Assembly: GCF_900141825.1 (NCBI RefSeq)
Contig: NZ_FQYQ01000001.1
Coordinates: forward strand, 344,047 to 408,046
Direction of reading: 5' to 3'
DNA from: Pseudobutyrivibrio xylanivorans DSM 14809
GTDB lineage: Bacteria; Bacillota; Clostridia; Lachnospirales; Lachnospiraceae
DNA: 64,000 nt
Shown here piece by piece: positions 16,063 to 25,339 of this stretch. The notes under the pieces are model-generated. The model did no database searches and had not been told where the DNA came from. It worked only from the letters and a program-made list of their open reading frames with translations. The position numbers and the translations under genes are program-made. Each line of letters opens with the position of its first letter. The stretch's first letter is position 1.

Positions 16063-16707
16063 ATGCTAAAAGAGTATACTAAGATTCCTGCACCACTTAA
16101 TTCAGAAGTTGCACTGAAGATTATTCCTGGTCACTTCGCTACCAACCACTCGCACATCACTAATTATATGGAGATTGGTACAATGAAGACCAGATGCAAC
16201 GAGGCACAGGGTGTTGCCCAGCTTCTTGCCATGCATTATTCAGTACAGACTCCCGTTGACACAATCGTATGTGCCGATGACATGGAGGTTGTTGGAACAT
16301 TTTTAGCTATGGAACTTACAAAAGCCGGTGTTGCAAACTACAATCAGCACAAGACTATTTACGTAACATCACCAGAGCTTACCTCAACAGGACAGAGTAT
16401 TTTCCGTGATAATATGCAGTTAACTGTACGTGATAAAAATGTACTCCTACTTTTTGGTTCATTAAGTACAGGACGTACTGTAGAAAGTCTTGCAGAATGC
16501 GTTAAGTATTATGGAGCAAAGATAAGTGGCGCCTGTGCTATTTTCTCTGCTGTACGACAGGTTGCTGGTATTGATATTACAGCTGTGTTCCATGAAGAGG
16601 ATATTCCAAATTACGCATCATATCCACTTCATGACTGCCCACTTTGCAAGCAGGGAGTACCAATTGATGCCATTGTAAATTCATTTGGATATTCGGAATT
16701 ACGATAA
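16063..16707 (+). CDS. Phosphoribosyltransferase-like protein with altered PRPP motif
   Basis: The 214-residue protein follows AAGGGGG. Its middle resembles orotate phosphoribosyltransferase-type folds: DTIVCADDMEVVGTFLA and the segment VLLLFGSLSTGRTVESL occupies the place of the PRPP-binding loop. In active enzymes that loop begins with two acidic residues (VDDxxTTG). Here they are replaced by Phe-Gly, so PRPP binding is doubtful. The C-terminus contains CPLCKQGVPIDAIVNSFGYS, with a CxxC pair. It may be a regulator or a non-catalytic member. A clear terminator follows, so it is a single-gene unit. Confidence 0.65.
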   Translation: MLKEYTKIPAPLNSEVALKIIPGHFATNHSHITNYMEIGTMKTRCNEAQGVAQLLAMHYSVQTPVDTIVCADDMEVVGTFLAMELTKAGVANYNQHKTIYVTSPELTSTGQSIFRDNMQLTVRDKNVLLLFGSLSTGRTVESLAECVKYYGAKISGACAIFSAVRQVAGIDITAVFHEEDIPNYASYPLHDCPLCKQGVPIDAIVNSFGYSELR

Positions 16708-16710
16708 TGT

Positions 16711-16742
16711 GAGCCACCTCATTTGAGGTGGCTTATTTTTTT
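16711..16742 (+). terminator. Intrinsic terminator
   Basis: A perfect stem of AGCCACCTC with GAGGTGGCT (16712-16720 and 16725-16733) has a 4-nt loop and is followed by a T-run. It ends the PRT-like transcript. Confidence 0.9.
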
Positions 16743-16800
16743 AAGTTCACAAATCTGACATTAAATCATGAATTTGATAACTTTTTTTACAGGTGGGGCG

Positions 16801-16806
16801 TATAAT
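16801..16806 (+). promoter_or_regulatory. -10 element of the GH94-like gene
   Basis: TATAAT is followed by ACGACAC, 41 bp before the start codon. The same TATAATACG core occurs before the GH31 gene (27141) and the DUF3298 lipoprotein gene (40873). A TTGATA lies 21 bp upstream, longer than ideal spacing. Confidence 0.55.
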
Positions 16807-16846
16807 ACGACACATCATAAGAAAACAATTTTGTGAGGAGTATGAT

Positions 16847-19561
16847 ATGTTAAAAACAATCAATACAGATAAGTTTGAGTTTTTAGATGACAAAGGAAGC
16901 TTTAAAATCGGCAGAGCTGAAGACACAAGCTACCTATATTTTCCTATAGCTGGTGAGAAGGGATTAAAGTCGTCTGTTACACCTAATCTTGGTGGTGACG
17001 CTATGGTGAATCAGGAAACATTTCTTCTTGAGCCAGTGAGTGTAGAGAATCTTCACAATAATAAAAATGGCCGTAACTTCTGGTTGTATATGGATAATGG
17101 TTCTGTATGGTCAGCAGTTGGTACTTCTGCAGAGCAGGAGAGTAAGAAATTCACTATGGAGCAGGATGAAAGCCTTGTTTCCGCTGGCTTTATGTGGCAC
17201 ACAGCTACAAGAGCTAATAGCAGTTTTGGTGTATTGGCAGAGATTACATCATTTGTCCCTGTAGATTTTAATGTTGAAGTCATGTCAGTAACAATAAAAA
17301 ATATCGACCACCAGACAAAGGTTATAACCCCTATCGCAGCAATTCCAATTTTTGGACGTTCTGCGGATAACCTTCGTGATCATAGAAATGTTACATCTAT
17401 GCTCCACCGAATTTCTACTATAGAAGATGGTGTTACTGTAAAACCAACTATGTCATTCGATGAGAAGGGACATAGACTTAATAATAAGACATATTTTGTA
17501 ATAGGATATGATGAGAATGGCAATAAGCCTGAGTCATTCTTTCCAACAGTAGAGTCGTTTATAGGTGAGGGCGGTAGCTTTTCAAAGCCAAGAAGTGTAT
17601 ATCGTCAGGAAGCTGGCTGTAGCGCTGGGGAAAACTTTGCCGGACTTGAGGCAGTTGGTGGCTTAAAATTTGCCAAGGCTACTCTTAAGCCAAAGGAAGA
17701 AATCGTATATACGGTATTAATTGGTGTGGCAGAAGATGAGGCAGAGTTTGAAGCTGCAAAGAAGAAGCTTGCATCAAAAGATGATGTTGAAAAATCTCTT
17801 GAAGCTACAAAGAAATATTGGAGTGACAAGGTTAACGTAGCTTTTCATACAGGCAATAAAGAATTTGATGAGTTCATGGCATGGGTAGCATTCCAGCCTT
17901 TCCTTAGAAGAGTATATGGCTGCTCATTCCTTCCATATCATGATTATGGAAGAGGCGGAAGAGGATGGAGAGATTTATGGCAGGATTGTTTAGCACTTCT
18001 TTTCATGGAGCCAGATGATGTAAGAAAAATGCTTGTTGCAAACTTTGGTGGTGTCAGAATGGATGGAACCAACGCAACAATCATCGGAGATGGTCTTGGC
18101 AACTTTATAGCAGATAGAAATGGTATCGCAAGAGTTTGGATGGACCATGCATATTGGCCACTTAAGACATTACTCTTATACATCCATCAGTCTGGAGATT
18201 ATGAGATTCTCAAGGAGAAGGTTCCTTACTTTAAGGATTCCATCGTACACAGAGGAAATCTCATAGATAAGAAGTTTGAGACAGAGGGCAACCACCAGTA
18301 CAGTGAAGATGGCAAGGTTTACGAGGGCTCTATTATCGAGCACCTTCTTGTTCAGAATCTCTGTGCATTCTACGAGGTGGGAGAGCATAATACATTAAAG
18401 CTTCGCGGAGCTGACTGGAACGATGCTCTTGATATGGCATCACATAATGGTGAGTCAGTTGCATTCTCATATGCATATGCAGGAAATCTCAAAGATCTTT
18501 CTATACTGATTCAGGAGTATGCAATGAATACAGGCATCGACACTGTTTCAATTGCATCTGAGCTAAATATTCTTTTGGATTCTTATGTTCAGATATACGA
18601 ATCTGTAACAGAGAAAACAGAGCTTTTAAATAATTATTGCAAGCTTGTTGAAGGAGATATTTCCGGCAAGCAGATTTCAATTCCAGTATCTACATTGGTT
18701 TCTAAGCTTATGGAAATGTCAGAGTGGTTCACAGAGCATCTGAATAAACAGGAATGGATTTCAGGTGACGAGGGCCAGGGATGGTTCAACAGCTATTATG
18801 ATGACAGCTGCCGTAGGGTAGAATGTTACGACAGCGATGATAAAAAAACTCGCATGATGCTGACAGGTCAGGTATTTGCAATTATGGGTAATGTGGCAAC
18901 TGACGAACAGATAGAATATATAAGTAAGGCTGCAGATAGATATCTGTACAAGGAAGAGATTGGAGGCTACAGACTTAATACTGACTTCCATGAACTTAAG
19001 GGAGACCTTGGAAGAATGTTCGGCTTTGCTTACGGGGAGAAAGAAAATGGCGCGGTATTTTCACATATGGCTGTTATGTATTCAAATGCATTGTATAGAA
19101 GAGGCTTTGCTAAGGAAGGTTACAAAGCACTTAATGCTCTTTCTGAAGCATCAATGAATTTCAATGTAAGTCACATGTATCCAGGAATCCCTGAGTATTT
19201 TGATGCTAAGGGACGAGGCAAATATCCATACCTGACTGGGGCGGCATCATGGTATTTATTAACTATGATTACCGAAGTGTTTGGTGTAAAGGGTGAGGCA
19301 GGAAATCTTGTTCTTGCACCTGCGCTATTAAAAGAACAGTTTGATGAAGCCGGTGAGGCTAAGATCAGTTTGAACTTTGCTGATAAGAGATTTGATATCG
19401 TATATGCGAATTCATCAAAGCTCCAGCATGGTACATATAAAATAAAGGCGGCCAGCCTTAACGATGGCCAGCTCGCCTTTGATGAAACTAAGGTTACTAT
19501 CTCGCGAGATGTTATTGATAACCTACCAAAACACAATAGCATTATCGTGACTTTAGGATAA
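16847..19561 (+). CDS. GH94-family-like disaccharide phosphorylase
   Basis: This cytoplasmic protein of about 904 residues has the architecture of GH94 phosphorylases (formerly glycosyltransferase 36), which split beta-linked disaccharides with phosphate to give a sugar-1-phosphate. An N-terminal beta-sandwich covers about residues 1-310. The (alpha/alpha)6 catalytic part shows RGGRGWRDLWQD and RGADWNDALDMA with acidic residues D523 and D526; one aspartate of this DWND motif is the expected general acid. The start is the ATG with GAGGAG, downstream of the TATAAT; an in-frame GTG at 16793 lies upstream of the -10 element. The sugar specificity is not readable. Its place beside ABC sugar-import genes suggests that it handles imported oligosaccharide. 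Confidence 0.8.
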   Translation: MLKTINTDKFEFLDDKGSFKIGRAEDTSYLYFPIAGEKGLKSSVTPNLGGDAMVNQETFLLEPVSVENLHNNKNGRNFWLYMDNGSVWSAVGTSAEQESKKFTMEQDESLVSAGFMWHTATRANSSFGVLAEITSFVPVDFNVEVMSVTIKNIDHQTKVITPIAAIPIFGRSADNLRDHRNVTSMLHRISTIEDGVTVKPTMSFDEKGHRLNNKTYFVIGYDENGNKPESFFPTVESFIGEGGSFSKPRSVYRQEAGCSAGENFAGLEAVGGLKFAKATLKPKEEIVYTVLIGVAEDEAEFEAAKKKLASKDDVEKSLEATKKYWSDKVNVAFHTGNKEFDEFMAWVAFQPFLRRVYGCSFLPYHDYGRGGRGWRDLWQDCLALLFMEPDDVRKMLVANFGGVRMDGTNATIIGDGLGNFIADRNGIARVWMDHAYWPLKTLLLYIHQSGDYEILKEKVPYFKDSIVHRGNLIDKKFETEGNHQYSEDGKVYEGSIIEHLLVQNLCAFYEVGEHNTLKLRGADWNDALDMASHNGESVAFSYAYAGNLKDLSILIQEYAMNTGIDTVSIASELNILLDSYVQIYESVTEKTELLNNYCKLVEGDISGKQISIPVSTLVSKLMEMSEWFTEHLNKQEWISGDEGQGWFNSYYDDSCRRVECYDSDDKKTRMMLTGQVFAIMGNVATDEQIEYISKAADRYLYKEEIGGYRLNTDFHELKGDLGRMFGFAYGEKENGAVFSHMAVMYSNALYRRGFAKEGYKALNALSEASMNFNVSHMYPGIPEYFDAKGRGKYPYLTGAASWYLLTMITEVFGVKGEAGNLVLAPALLKEQFDEAGEAKISLNFADKRFDIVYANSSKLQHGTYKIKAASLNDGQLAFDETKVTISRDVIDNLPKHNSIIVTLG

Positions 19562-19568
19562 CAAATCT

Positions 19569-20354
19569 TCATTCTTCATGGGGGATATAATCCATTATGT
19601 CCCCCGCAGTTCCTTTCCAATGAGTACCGTAATATTTTTCACGGTACTTTTTTGGTGTAAGGCCAGTTTCTTTTTGGAAGAGCTGGCAGAAATGACTTTG
19701 AGATGTAAATGAAAAATAATTTGCTATATCAACAAGAGAGTAATCGCTATATCTAAGAAGATTCTTTGAAGCTTCCAATTTCGCATTTCTAATATAATCG
19801 CTGGTGGAAACACCTAATTCCTCTTTGAAAAGACGAGAAATATAGCTGGCTGAGTTGCTAGTGTACTCAGCGAGATCCTTTACGGTGATACGATCCTTTA
19901 AATGTGAATAGATGTAATTCATACATTCTGTCATAGGACGGGAAAGTCCAGCGTTCTGACGAATGATTTTCATCTTATATGTATAATCAGTAACCATCTT
20001 ATCGTGAAGCTGCTCCATCATTTCTATAGAAGTAATATCATCCAAGCGCTGGATGTAAAAATCACTTAGTCTATAAGATTTTTCCATTTCCATTCCATTA
20101 TCAACACAAAGACGTGAGATGATGGCAACAGAAACTACAAAATGATATTTAAGATTCTGAAGGGGATCTTTGGAAAGCTGACCTACACCAGCCTGATTTA
20201 AAAACTCATGATTAAGACAGTTCTCACGAATGGCGTCGATATCGCCTTTTGCAACCTGCTGATAGAATAGCAGCTCGGCATTCTGATGACGATGAACAAT
20301 AGCTTCATCATCGTCGTTGACATTGTAAATAAAGAAATCTTTTTCCGCTTTCAT
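19569..20354 (-). CDS. AraC-family transcriptional regulator
   Basis: The 261-residue protein has a C-terminal AraC/XylS domain at about residues 145-245, with two helix-turn-helix motifs (ITVKDLAEYTSNSASYISRLF and VDIANYFSFTSQSHFCQLFQ) and the GLTPKKYR end motif. The N-terminal part lacks a clear cupin and is probably the ligand- or dimer-forming region. It is divergent from the ABC importer starting at 20527 and convergent with the GH94 gene, so it probably controls one or both in response to sugar (inference). Confidence 0.9.
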   Translation of the reverse strand: MKAEKDFFIYNVNDDDEAIVHRHQNAELLFYQQVAKGDIDAIRENCLNHEFLNQAGVGQLSKDPLQNLKYHFVVSVAIISRLCVDNGMEMEKSYRLSDFYIQRLDDITSIEMMEQLHDKMVTDYTYKMKIIRQNAGLSRPMTECMNYIYSHLKDRITVKDLAEYTSNSASYISRLFKEELGVSTSDYIRNAKLEASKNLLRYSDYSLVDIANYFSFTSQSHFCQLFQKETGLTPKKYREKYYGTHWKGTAGDIMDYIPHEE

Positions 20355-20462
20355 AACATTACCTCCGCGGGTGGCCTAACAAAATTTTTATAAAGCATAG
20401 CATGAATTTATTATTTTCGCAATGAATTTGATATTAAAAAAATCGCCGAAAAATTAATATAG

Positions 20463-20472
20463 TAAACGTTTA
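20463..20472. promoter_or_regulatory. Possible LacI/CcpA-type operator before ABC importer 1
   Basis: The perfect palindrome TAAACGTTTA has the central CG typical of LacI-family and cre sites. It overlaps a possible -10 (TATAGT, 20458-20463) about 55 bp before the binding-protein start. The regulator is not identified. Confidence 0.45.
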
Positions 20473-20526
20473 AGGGAGATAAAAATCAGAATCCCAAATG
20501 TAGTATTTCTTAAGGAGGAATAAGTA

Positions 20527-21936
20527 ATGAAAAAGAGAGTAGTTAGTCTTATGCTTTGCCTTTCAATGGTAGCAGGACTTACAGCTTGCGGGGGAGACGC
20601 GGCTGGTGCGGGCAGCGGTGCAGCAGATGCTGGTGCAGACAGCAGTTATGTTGCAGCAGGCGAAGAAGGAAAGGTAATCAACATTTACTGCTGGAACGAT
20701 GAGTTCAGAACAAGAGTTGAGGCAGTTTATGACAAGGTTGATCACACATCTGACGATGGAACAATCACATACCTTACAGATGGAACAGAGATTCACTGGA
20801 CAGTAAATCCTAACCAGGACGGTGTATATCAGTCAAAGCTTGATGAGGGTCTTTTAAATCAGGCAACAGCAGCTGATGATGACAAGATTGATATGTTCCT
20901 TTCAGAGACAGATTATGTTGTTAAGTATACAGACGCTGAGGCAGATGTAGCAATTCCACTTACAGACCTCGGCATTGACCCAGCAACAGATTTAGCTGAT
21001 CAGTATGATTTCACAAAGACAGTTGCTTCTGATGCTAATGGTGTACAGAGAGGTTCTACATGGCAGGCTTGCCCATGTCTTTTCGTTTATCGTAGAGACA
21101 TCGCACAGGATACTTTCGGAACAGATGATCCAGACGAGATTCACGCAAAGGTTGCTGATTGGGCAACAATGAAGGCTTCAGGCGAAGAGCTTAAGGCTAA
21201 GGGTTACTTCACACTTGCAGGTTATGCAGATACATTCCGTGCTTATGGAAACAGCATTTCAGCTCCATGGGTTGAGGAAGGTTCAACAGAGATTAACGTA
21301 GATCCACAGATCATCAACTGGATCAACGATTCAAAGGATTGGCTTGATGCAGGTCTTCTTGATAAGAACATCAAGGGCCAGTGGACAGATGATTGGAACA
21401 AGTCAATGGGTTCTGCTTCAAAGGTATTTGGTTTCTTACTTCCAGCTTGGGGTATCGATTTCGTACTTAATCCAAACTGGGATGGCGAAGCAGGTGAGTG
21501 GGCTGTTACAGATGGTCCTCAGGCATTCAACTGGGGTGGTTCTTTCGTTCACGGTTGTGCTGGTACAGATAACCCAGAGCACGTTAAGGAAATCATCCTT
21601 GCAGTTACAGCAAACAAGGATAACCTTATGAAGATTACAAAGGATTATCTTGATTTCACAAATACACAGTCTGGTATGAAGGAAATCGCAGAGGATGAGA
21701 GCTTCGGAGCTGAGTTCCTTGGTGGTGAGAATCCATTCAAGTACTTCCAGCCAGCAGCTGCATCTATCGAGATGACAACACTTTCACCATATGATCAGGG
21801 TTGCGTAGAGCTTATCCAGAGCTCATTTGGTGATTACTTCCAGGGACAGGTTGATTTCGAAACAGCTAAGGCTAACTTCGAAAAGGCTATCATGGAGAGA
21901 TATCCAGATATCACAGCTGTTAACTGGCCAGAATAG
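20527..21936 (+). CDS. ABC sugar importer 1, substrate-binding lipoprotein
   Basis: This is a 469-residue lipoprotein. The signal sequence ends in the lipobox LTAC with C21 lipidated, and a Gly/Ala-rich linker follows. The mature part is a type 1 carbohydrate-binding protein (VINIYCWNDEF near its start, WNKSMGSASKVFGFLLPAWG later). The ribosome site AAGGAGGA is strong. Codon use is highly biased (ACA, GAG, CTT), as for abundant proteins. It is the first gene of a three-gene importer with two permeases. A hairpin after it probably limits readthrough into the permeases. No ATPase is encoded here, so a shared MsmX-type ATPase elsewhere is likely. Substrate: oligosaccharide, inferred. Confidence 0.92.
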   Translation: MKKRVVSLMLCLSMVAGLTACGGDAAGAGSGAADAGADSSYVAAGEEGKVINIYCWNDEFRTRVEAVYDKVDHTSDDGTITYLTDGTEIHWTVNPNQDGVYQSKLDEGLLNQATAADDDKIDMFLSETDYVVKYTDAEADVAIPLTDLGIDPATDLADQYDFTKTVASDANGVQRGSTWQACPCLFVYRRDIAQDTFGTDDPDEIHAKVADWATMKASGEELKAKGYFTLAGYADTFRAYGNSISAPWVEEGSTEINVDPQIINWINDSKDWLDAGLLDKNIKGQWTDDWNKSMGSASKVFGFLLPAWGIDFVLNPNWDGEAGEWAVTDGPQAFNWGGSFVHGCAGTDNPEHVKEIILAVTANKDNLMKITKDYLDFTNTQSGMKEIAEDESFGAEFLGGENPFKYFQPAAASIEMTTLSPYDQGCVELIQSSFGDYFQGQVDFETAKANFEKAIMERYPDITAVNWPE

Positions 21937-21983
21937 AATTACCTAGTTTAATTTAGCTTTCTCTATTCATCCCAAATATATAT

Positions 21984-22012
21984 GGGGCAGGCTTAAGTCT
22001 GCCCCGAATTTT
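21984..22012 (+). terminator. Leaky hairpin between binding protein and permeases
   Basis: A perfect 7-bp GC-rich stem (GGGGCAG 21984-21990 with CTGCCCC 21999-22005) is followed by GAATTTTT inside the operon. It would end part of the transcripts or protect the upstream mRNA, giving more binding protein than permease. Confidence 0.6.
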
Positions 22013-22028
22013 TAAGGAGATATACATT

Positions 22029-22988
22029 ATGAAAAAAGCAAAAAGTATAAGCCGATCAAAGTATGGCTACCTTTTCATATTGCCTTTCTTTGTGACTTAT
22101 TTCATTTTTTCATTGATACCACTGTTAGACACGATTAGGTATAGTTTTTATGAATATTACCGCTCTGGTCTTCGTATTGTAGGACCAAGTTTCGTGGGAT
22201 TTGATAACTATATCAATGTGATGGGTACGGATTTCTTTACATATATGGGAAATACCTTTACTCTTTGGATTATTGGATTTGTTCCACAGATTATCATCGC
22301 ACTTTTACTTGCTTCATGGTTTGTAGATGTACGACTTAAAATCCGTTGTGAACAGTTCTTCAAGGTGGTGATATATTTACCAAATCTTATTATGGCATCA
22401 GCGTTTGCAATGTTGTTCTTTACTCTGTTTTCAACATCAGGCCCTGTAAACAATATTCTTACAGGTCTTGGAATTGTAAATGGACCAATCGACTTCATGG
22501 GTACACCAGTAGGAACAAGACTTCTTATTGCACTTATGAACTTCCTTATGTGGTTTGGTAATACAACAATCATGCTTATGGCAGCAATTATGGGTATCAG
22601 CCCAGATATTTTTGAGGCTGCATCAATCGATGGCTGCACACCTAGACAGTCATTCTTCCATATTACATTACCACTTATCAGACCTATTTTAACTTACACA
22701 CTTATAACATCACTTATCGGTGGTCTTCAGATGTTTGACGTTCCTCAGATCCTTACAAACGGACAGGGAAATCCAAACAGAACAAGCTACACACTTATTA
22801 TGTGGCTCAACAACTTACTTCGTGCTCCAGATTATGGCCGCGCAGGTGCACTTTCAGTTTATCTGTTTATTGTCAGCGGTATTCTTTGCCTTGTTGTTTA
22901 TAAGATGGTAAACGGACAGGACAATGATGCTAAGGCAGAAAAGAAAGCTGCAAAGAAGAGAATGAAAGGTTTGAAAGGAGGAAACTAA
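22029..22988 (+). CDS. ABC sugar importer 1, permease (MalF/UgpA type)
   Basis: The 319-residue protein has six expected membrane segments and the MalF-type EAA loop that contacts the ATPase, here FEAASIDGCTPRQSFFHITLPLI. The N-terminus KYGYLFILPFFVTYFIFSLIPL is typical of family 1 carbohydrate permeases. The start follows AAGGAGATATACATT. The partner permease begins 2 bp after its stop. The Lys-rich C-terminal tail is cytoplasmic. Confidence 0.93.
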   Translation: MKKAKSISRSKYGYLFILPFFVTYFIFSLIPLLDTIRYSFYEYYRSGLRIVGPSFVGFDNYINVMGTDFFTYMGNTFTLWIIGFVPQIIIALLLASWFVDVRLKIRCEQFFKVVIYLPNLIMASAFAMLFFTLFSTSGPVNNILTGLGIVNGPIDFMGTPVGTRLLIALMNFLMWFGNTTIMLMAAIMGISPDIFEAASIDGCTPRQSFFHITLPLIRPILTYTLITSLIGGLQMFDVPQILTNGQGNPNRTSYTLIMWLNNLLRAPDYGRAGALSVYLFIVSGILCLVVYKMVNGQDNDAKAEKKAAKKRMKGLKGGN

Positions 22989-22990
22989 TA

Positions 22991-23839
22991 ATGGCAAGAA
23001 AGAATTTTGCAGGAGTAGCTAGAAGCTTCATTGCACATTTGGTTTTAATTATCCTTGCCTTTATGTGTTTATTCTTCTTCTACATTTTGATTATTAACTC
23101 TACATGTTCACATGCAGATTTACAGAAGGGCTTCTCAGCTCTTCCAAAGGATTACTTCGGTAAGAACTTTAACGCAGTTGCTAATGACGGTACATTCCCA
23201 ATGATGAAGGGTATCGGAAACAGTATTATCGTATCCAGCCTTTGCGCTGCAATCTGTACATACTTCTCAGCTCTTACAGCATATGGTCTTTATGTATATG
23301 ACTTTAAGCTTAAGAAGGTGGCATTTACATTTATTATGATTATCCTTGTAATGCCAACACAGGTTACAGCACTTGGTTTCCTTCGTCTTATTACAAATAT
23401 GGGATTATACGATACATTAATCCCACTTATTTTACCTTCGATTGCAAGTCCAGCTGTTTTCTATTTCATGTACAGCTACCTTCAGTCAAATCTTCAGCTT
23501 TCACTTGTTGAGGCTGCAAGAATTGATGGTTGCTCTGAAATGAAGATATTCAACAGAATTATCTTCCCTATCATGAAGCCAGCTGTTGCAGTACAGGCTA
23601 TCTTCACATTCGTAGGTTCATGGAATAACTACTTTGTTCCAGCACTTATTCTCCAGTCAAAGGAGAAGGCTACAGTACCTATTCTTATTGCTACTCTTCG
23701 TGGTGCTGATTATATGAACTTCGATATGGGTAAGGTTTACATGATGATTACTGTTGCAATCGTACCTATTATCATCGCGTACTTATTCCTTTCAAAATTC
23801 ATCATTGCTGGTGTTGCTCTTGGTGGTGTAAAGGAATAG
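22991..23839 (+). CDS. ABC sugar importer 1, permease (MalG/UgpE type)
   Basis: The 282-residue protein has six membrane segments and the EAA loop VEAARIDGCSEMKIFNRIIFPIM. It forms the heterodimeric pore with the gene just upstream. AAAGGAGG overlaps the end of that gene, indicating coupled translation. A terminator follows, closing the three-gene unit. Confidence 0.93.
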   Translation: MARKNFAGVARSFIAHLVLIILAFMCLFFFYILIINSTCSHADLQKGFSALPKDYFGKNFNAVANDGTFPMMKGIGNSIIVSSLCAAICTYFSALTAYGLYVYDFKLKKVAFTFIMIILVMPTQVTALGFLRLITNMGLYDTLIPLILPSIASPAVFYFMYSYLQSNLQLSLVEAARIDGCSEMKIFNRIIFPIMKPAVAVQAIFTFVGSWNNYFVPALILQSKEKATVPILIATLRGADYMNFDMGKVYMMITVAIVPIIIAYLFLSKFIIAGVALGGVKE

Positions 23840-23855
23840 TGCTCCTTTAATTATT

Positions 23856-23883
23856 GAGTCTCCGAAAGGAGGCTCTTTTTTTG
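23856..23883 (+). terminator. Intrinsic terminator of ABC importer 1
   Basis: An 8-bp stem (23856-23863 with 23868-23875, one G-T pair) closes a GAAA tetraloop and is followed by eight T. Confidence 0.9.
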
Positions 23884-24014
23884 TCTAGGATAATTATCAG
23901 ATAATATTCTCTAAAACTGTGAAATATAATAGATAATTCACAGTTTTTTAATCTATGTTCCGTATACTAATTGGGTAGACATATGCTTACTAATAGGGCA
24001 GGAGGGGAAAACTT

Positions 24015-25322
24015 ATGAGAAAGCAGATTAGTGTGTGGATGTGCTTGTTCCTGGTTATGGCCACTGTTTTGGGTGGTTGTGGAAAGCAGGAAGAGGCAGC
24101 AAGTGGTGATACTGGTGATACATCTGCTGGTGGCTCAATTACGATGGTAAACATCAAAAGTGAGATTAATTCTCAGGTTGAAGAGCTTGCTAAGGCTTAT
24201 CAGGCAGCCACTGGCGTGGAGGTAAAGGTGATTAATGTCCCAGCTGGTGTTGATGCACAGGCAACATTAAAGGGATATTATCTGTCTGACCAGATGCCAG
24301 ATATTATTGCCTGCGAGGCATCGGGCTTTGGTAATTGGGAAGGTCTGCTTGTAGATATGAGCGATCAGGACTGGGCAAAGAGAACAGAGGCCGCCTATGT
24401 AGACAGTACATATGGAACTCTGGGCTTCCCTTATACTACAGAGGCTATCGGATTGGCATATAATGCTGACATTTTAGAGAAGTGCGGTGTTGACCCAGCG
24501 TCTATCACAGGACCAGATGCTCTTCGTGCAGCTTTCGAAGCAGTAGCTGCTAATAAGGATGCATTAGGACTTAAAGCAGTAATTGGTTATTGTGCAGAGC
24601 CAGTTAATTTAGGCTGGTCAGCTGGTAACCATATTACTGGCGCATATATAGATTCTGGATTGGCACGTGATGATACAACCTACATCGATATGATTGCAAA
24701 TGATAAGAAGGTGGATGATTCCAGATTCCTAAATTTTGCAAATATGATAGGTTTGTTTAATCAATACTCTGACCCAGAGCTTTTAACAACTGGTATTTAC
24801 GATGATCAGGTTGCAAATTTCGCAGCTGGAAAGTACGCATTTATCACACAGGGTTCATGGATTGGTGCATCTCTTGCCTCTTCTGAAGCTTATGCAGCCG
24901 CAGGAAGCTTCAAGGTAGGAATGGTTCCATATGCATTTGAGGATGGAATGGAGACAATACTTACAGCGGCACCTTCATGGTGGGCAGTATTCAAGGAAGG
25001 AAATGTGGCAGCATCTGAGGCGTTTCTTCAGTGGTGTTCAGAGGATGCAGGCCAGAAGATTTTGGTAGAATCAGCAGGTTGTGTAAGCCCATTTACAGAT
25101 TGCAAGTATGTGGCTTCAGATCCATTCGCACAGACTATTTCAGACTACATTGCGTCAGGAAAAACCTCCAACTGGCATTGGATGAACCTGCCTGAAGGTA
25201 TTGGTAACGGAGAAGGAGGCTTCTGCTACAGCTATTATAGATATGCAAATGGAGAGCTTACTGCGGAAGGCTTTAGGGATGAGTTCAATCGTACCATTGA
25301 AGAATGGTACGCTAAATTATAG
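24015..25322 (+). CDS. Sugar-binding lipoprotein paired with a chemoreceptor
   Basis: The 435-residue lipoprotein has a signal ending in VLGGC with the cysteine near residue 22. The mature region is a type 1 solute-binding fold ([35 protein letters not shown]-like aromatic residues near the end). No permease gene is adjacent. The next gene, 17 bp after the stop, is a methyl-accepting chemotaxis protein. This arrangement suggests that the loaded binding protein docks on the receptor to signal attractant, as MBP does with Tar. AGGAGGGG precedes the ATG. It may also serve the neighbouring permeases. Confidence 0.88.
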   Translation: MRKQISVWMCLFLVMATVLGGCGKQEEAASGDTGDTSAGGSITMVNIKSEINSQVEELAKAYQAATGVEVKVINVPAGVDAQATLKGYYLSDQMPDIIACEASGFGNWEGLLVDMSDQDWAKRTEAAYVDSTYGTLGFPYTTEAIGLAYNADILEKCGVDPASITGPDALRAAFEAVAANKDALGLKAVIGYCAEPVNLGWSAGNHITGAYIDSGLARDDTTYIDMIANDKKVDDSRFLNFANMIGLFNQYSDPELLTTGIYDDQVANFAAGKYAFITQGSWIGASLASSEAYAAAGSFKVGMVPYAFEDGMETILTAAPSWWAVFKEGNVAASEAFLQWCSEDAGQKILVESAGCVSPFTDCKYVASDPFAQTISDYIASGKTSNWHWMNLPEGIGNGEGGFCYSYYRYANGELTAEGFRDEFNRTIEEWYAKL

Positions 25323-25339
25323 GAAGGGGGGTGTTTGTT

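Noticed and set aside
16793..16846. GTG start for the GH94-like gene
   Set aside because: It lies upstream of the TATAAT at 16801 and has no ribosome site. ATG 16847 has GAGGAG.
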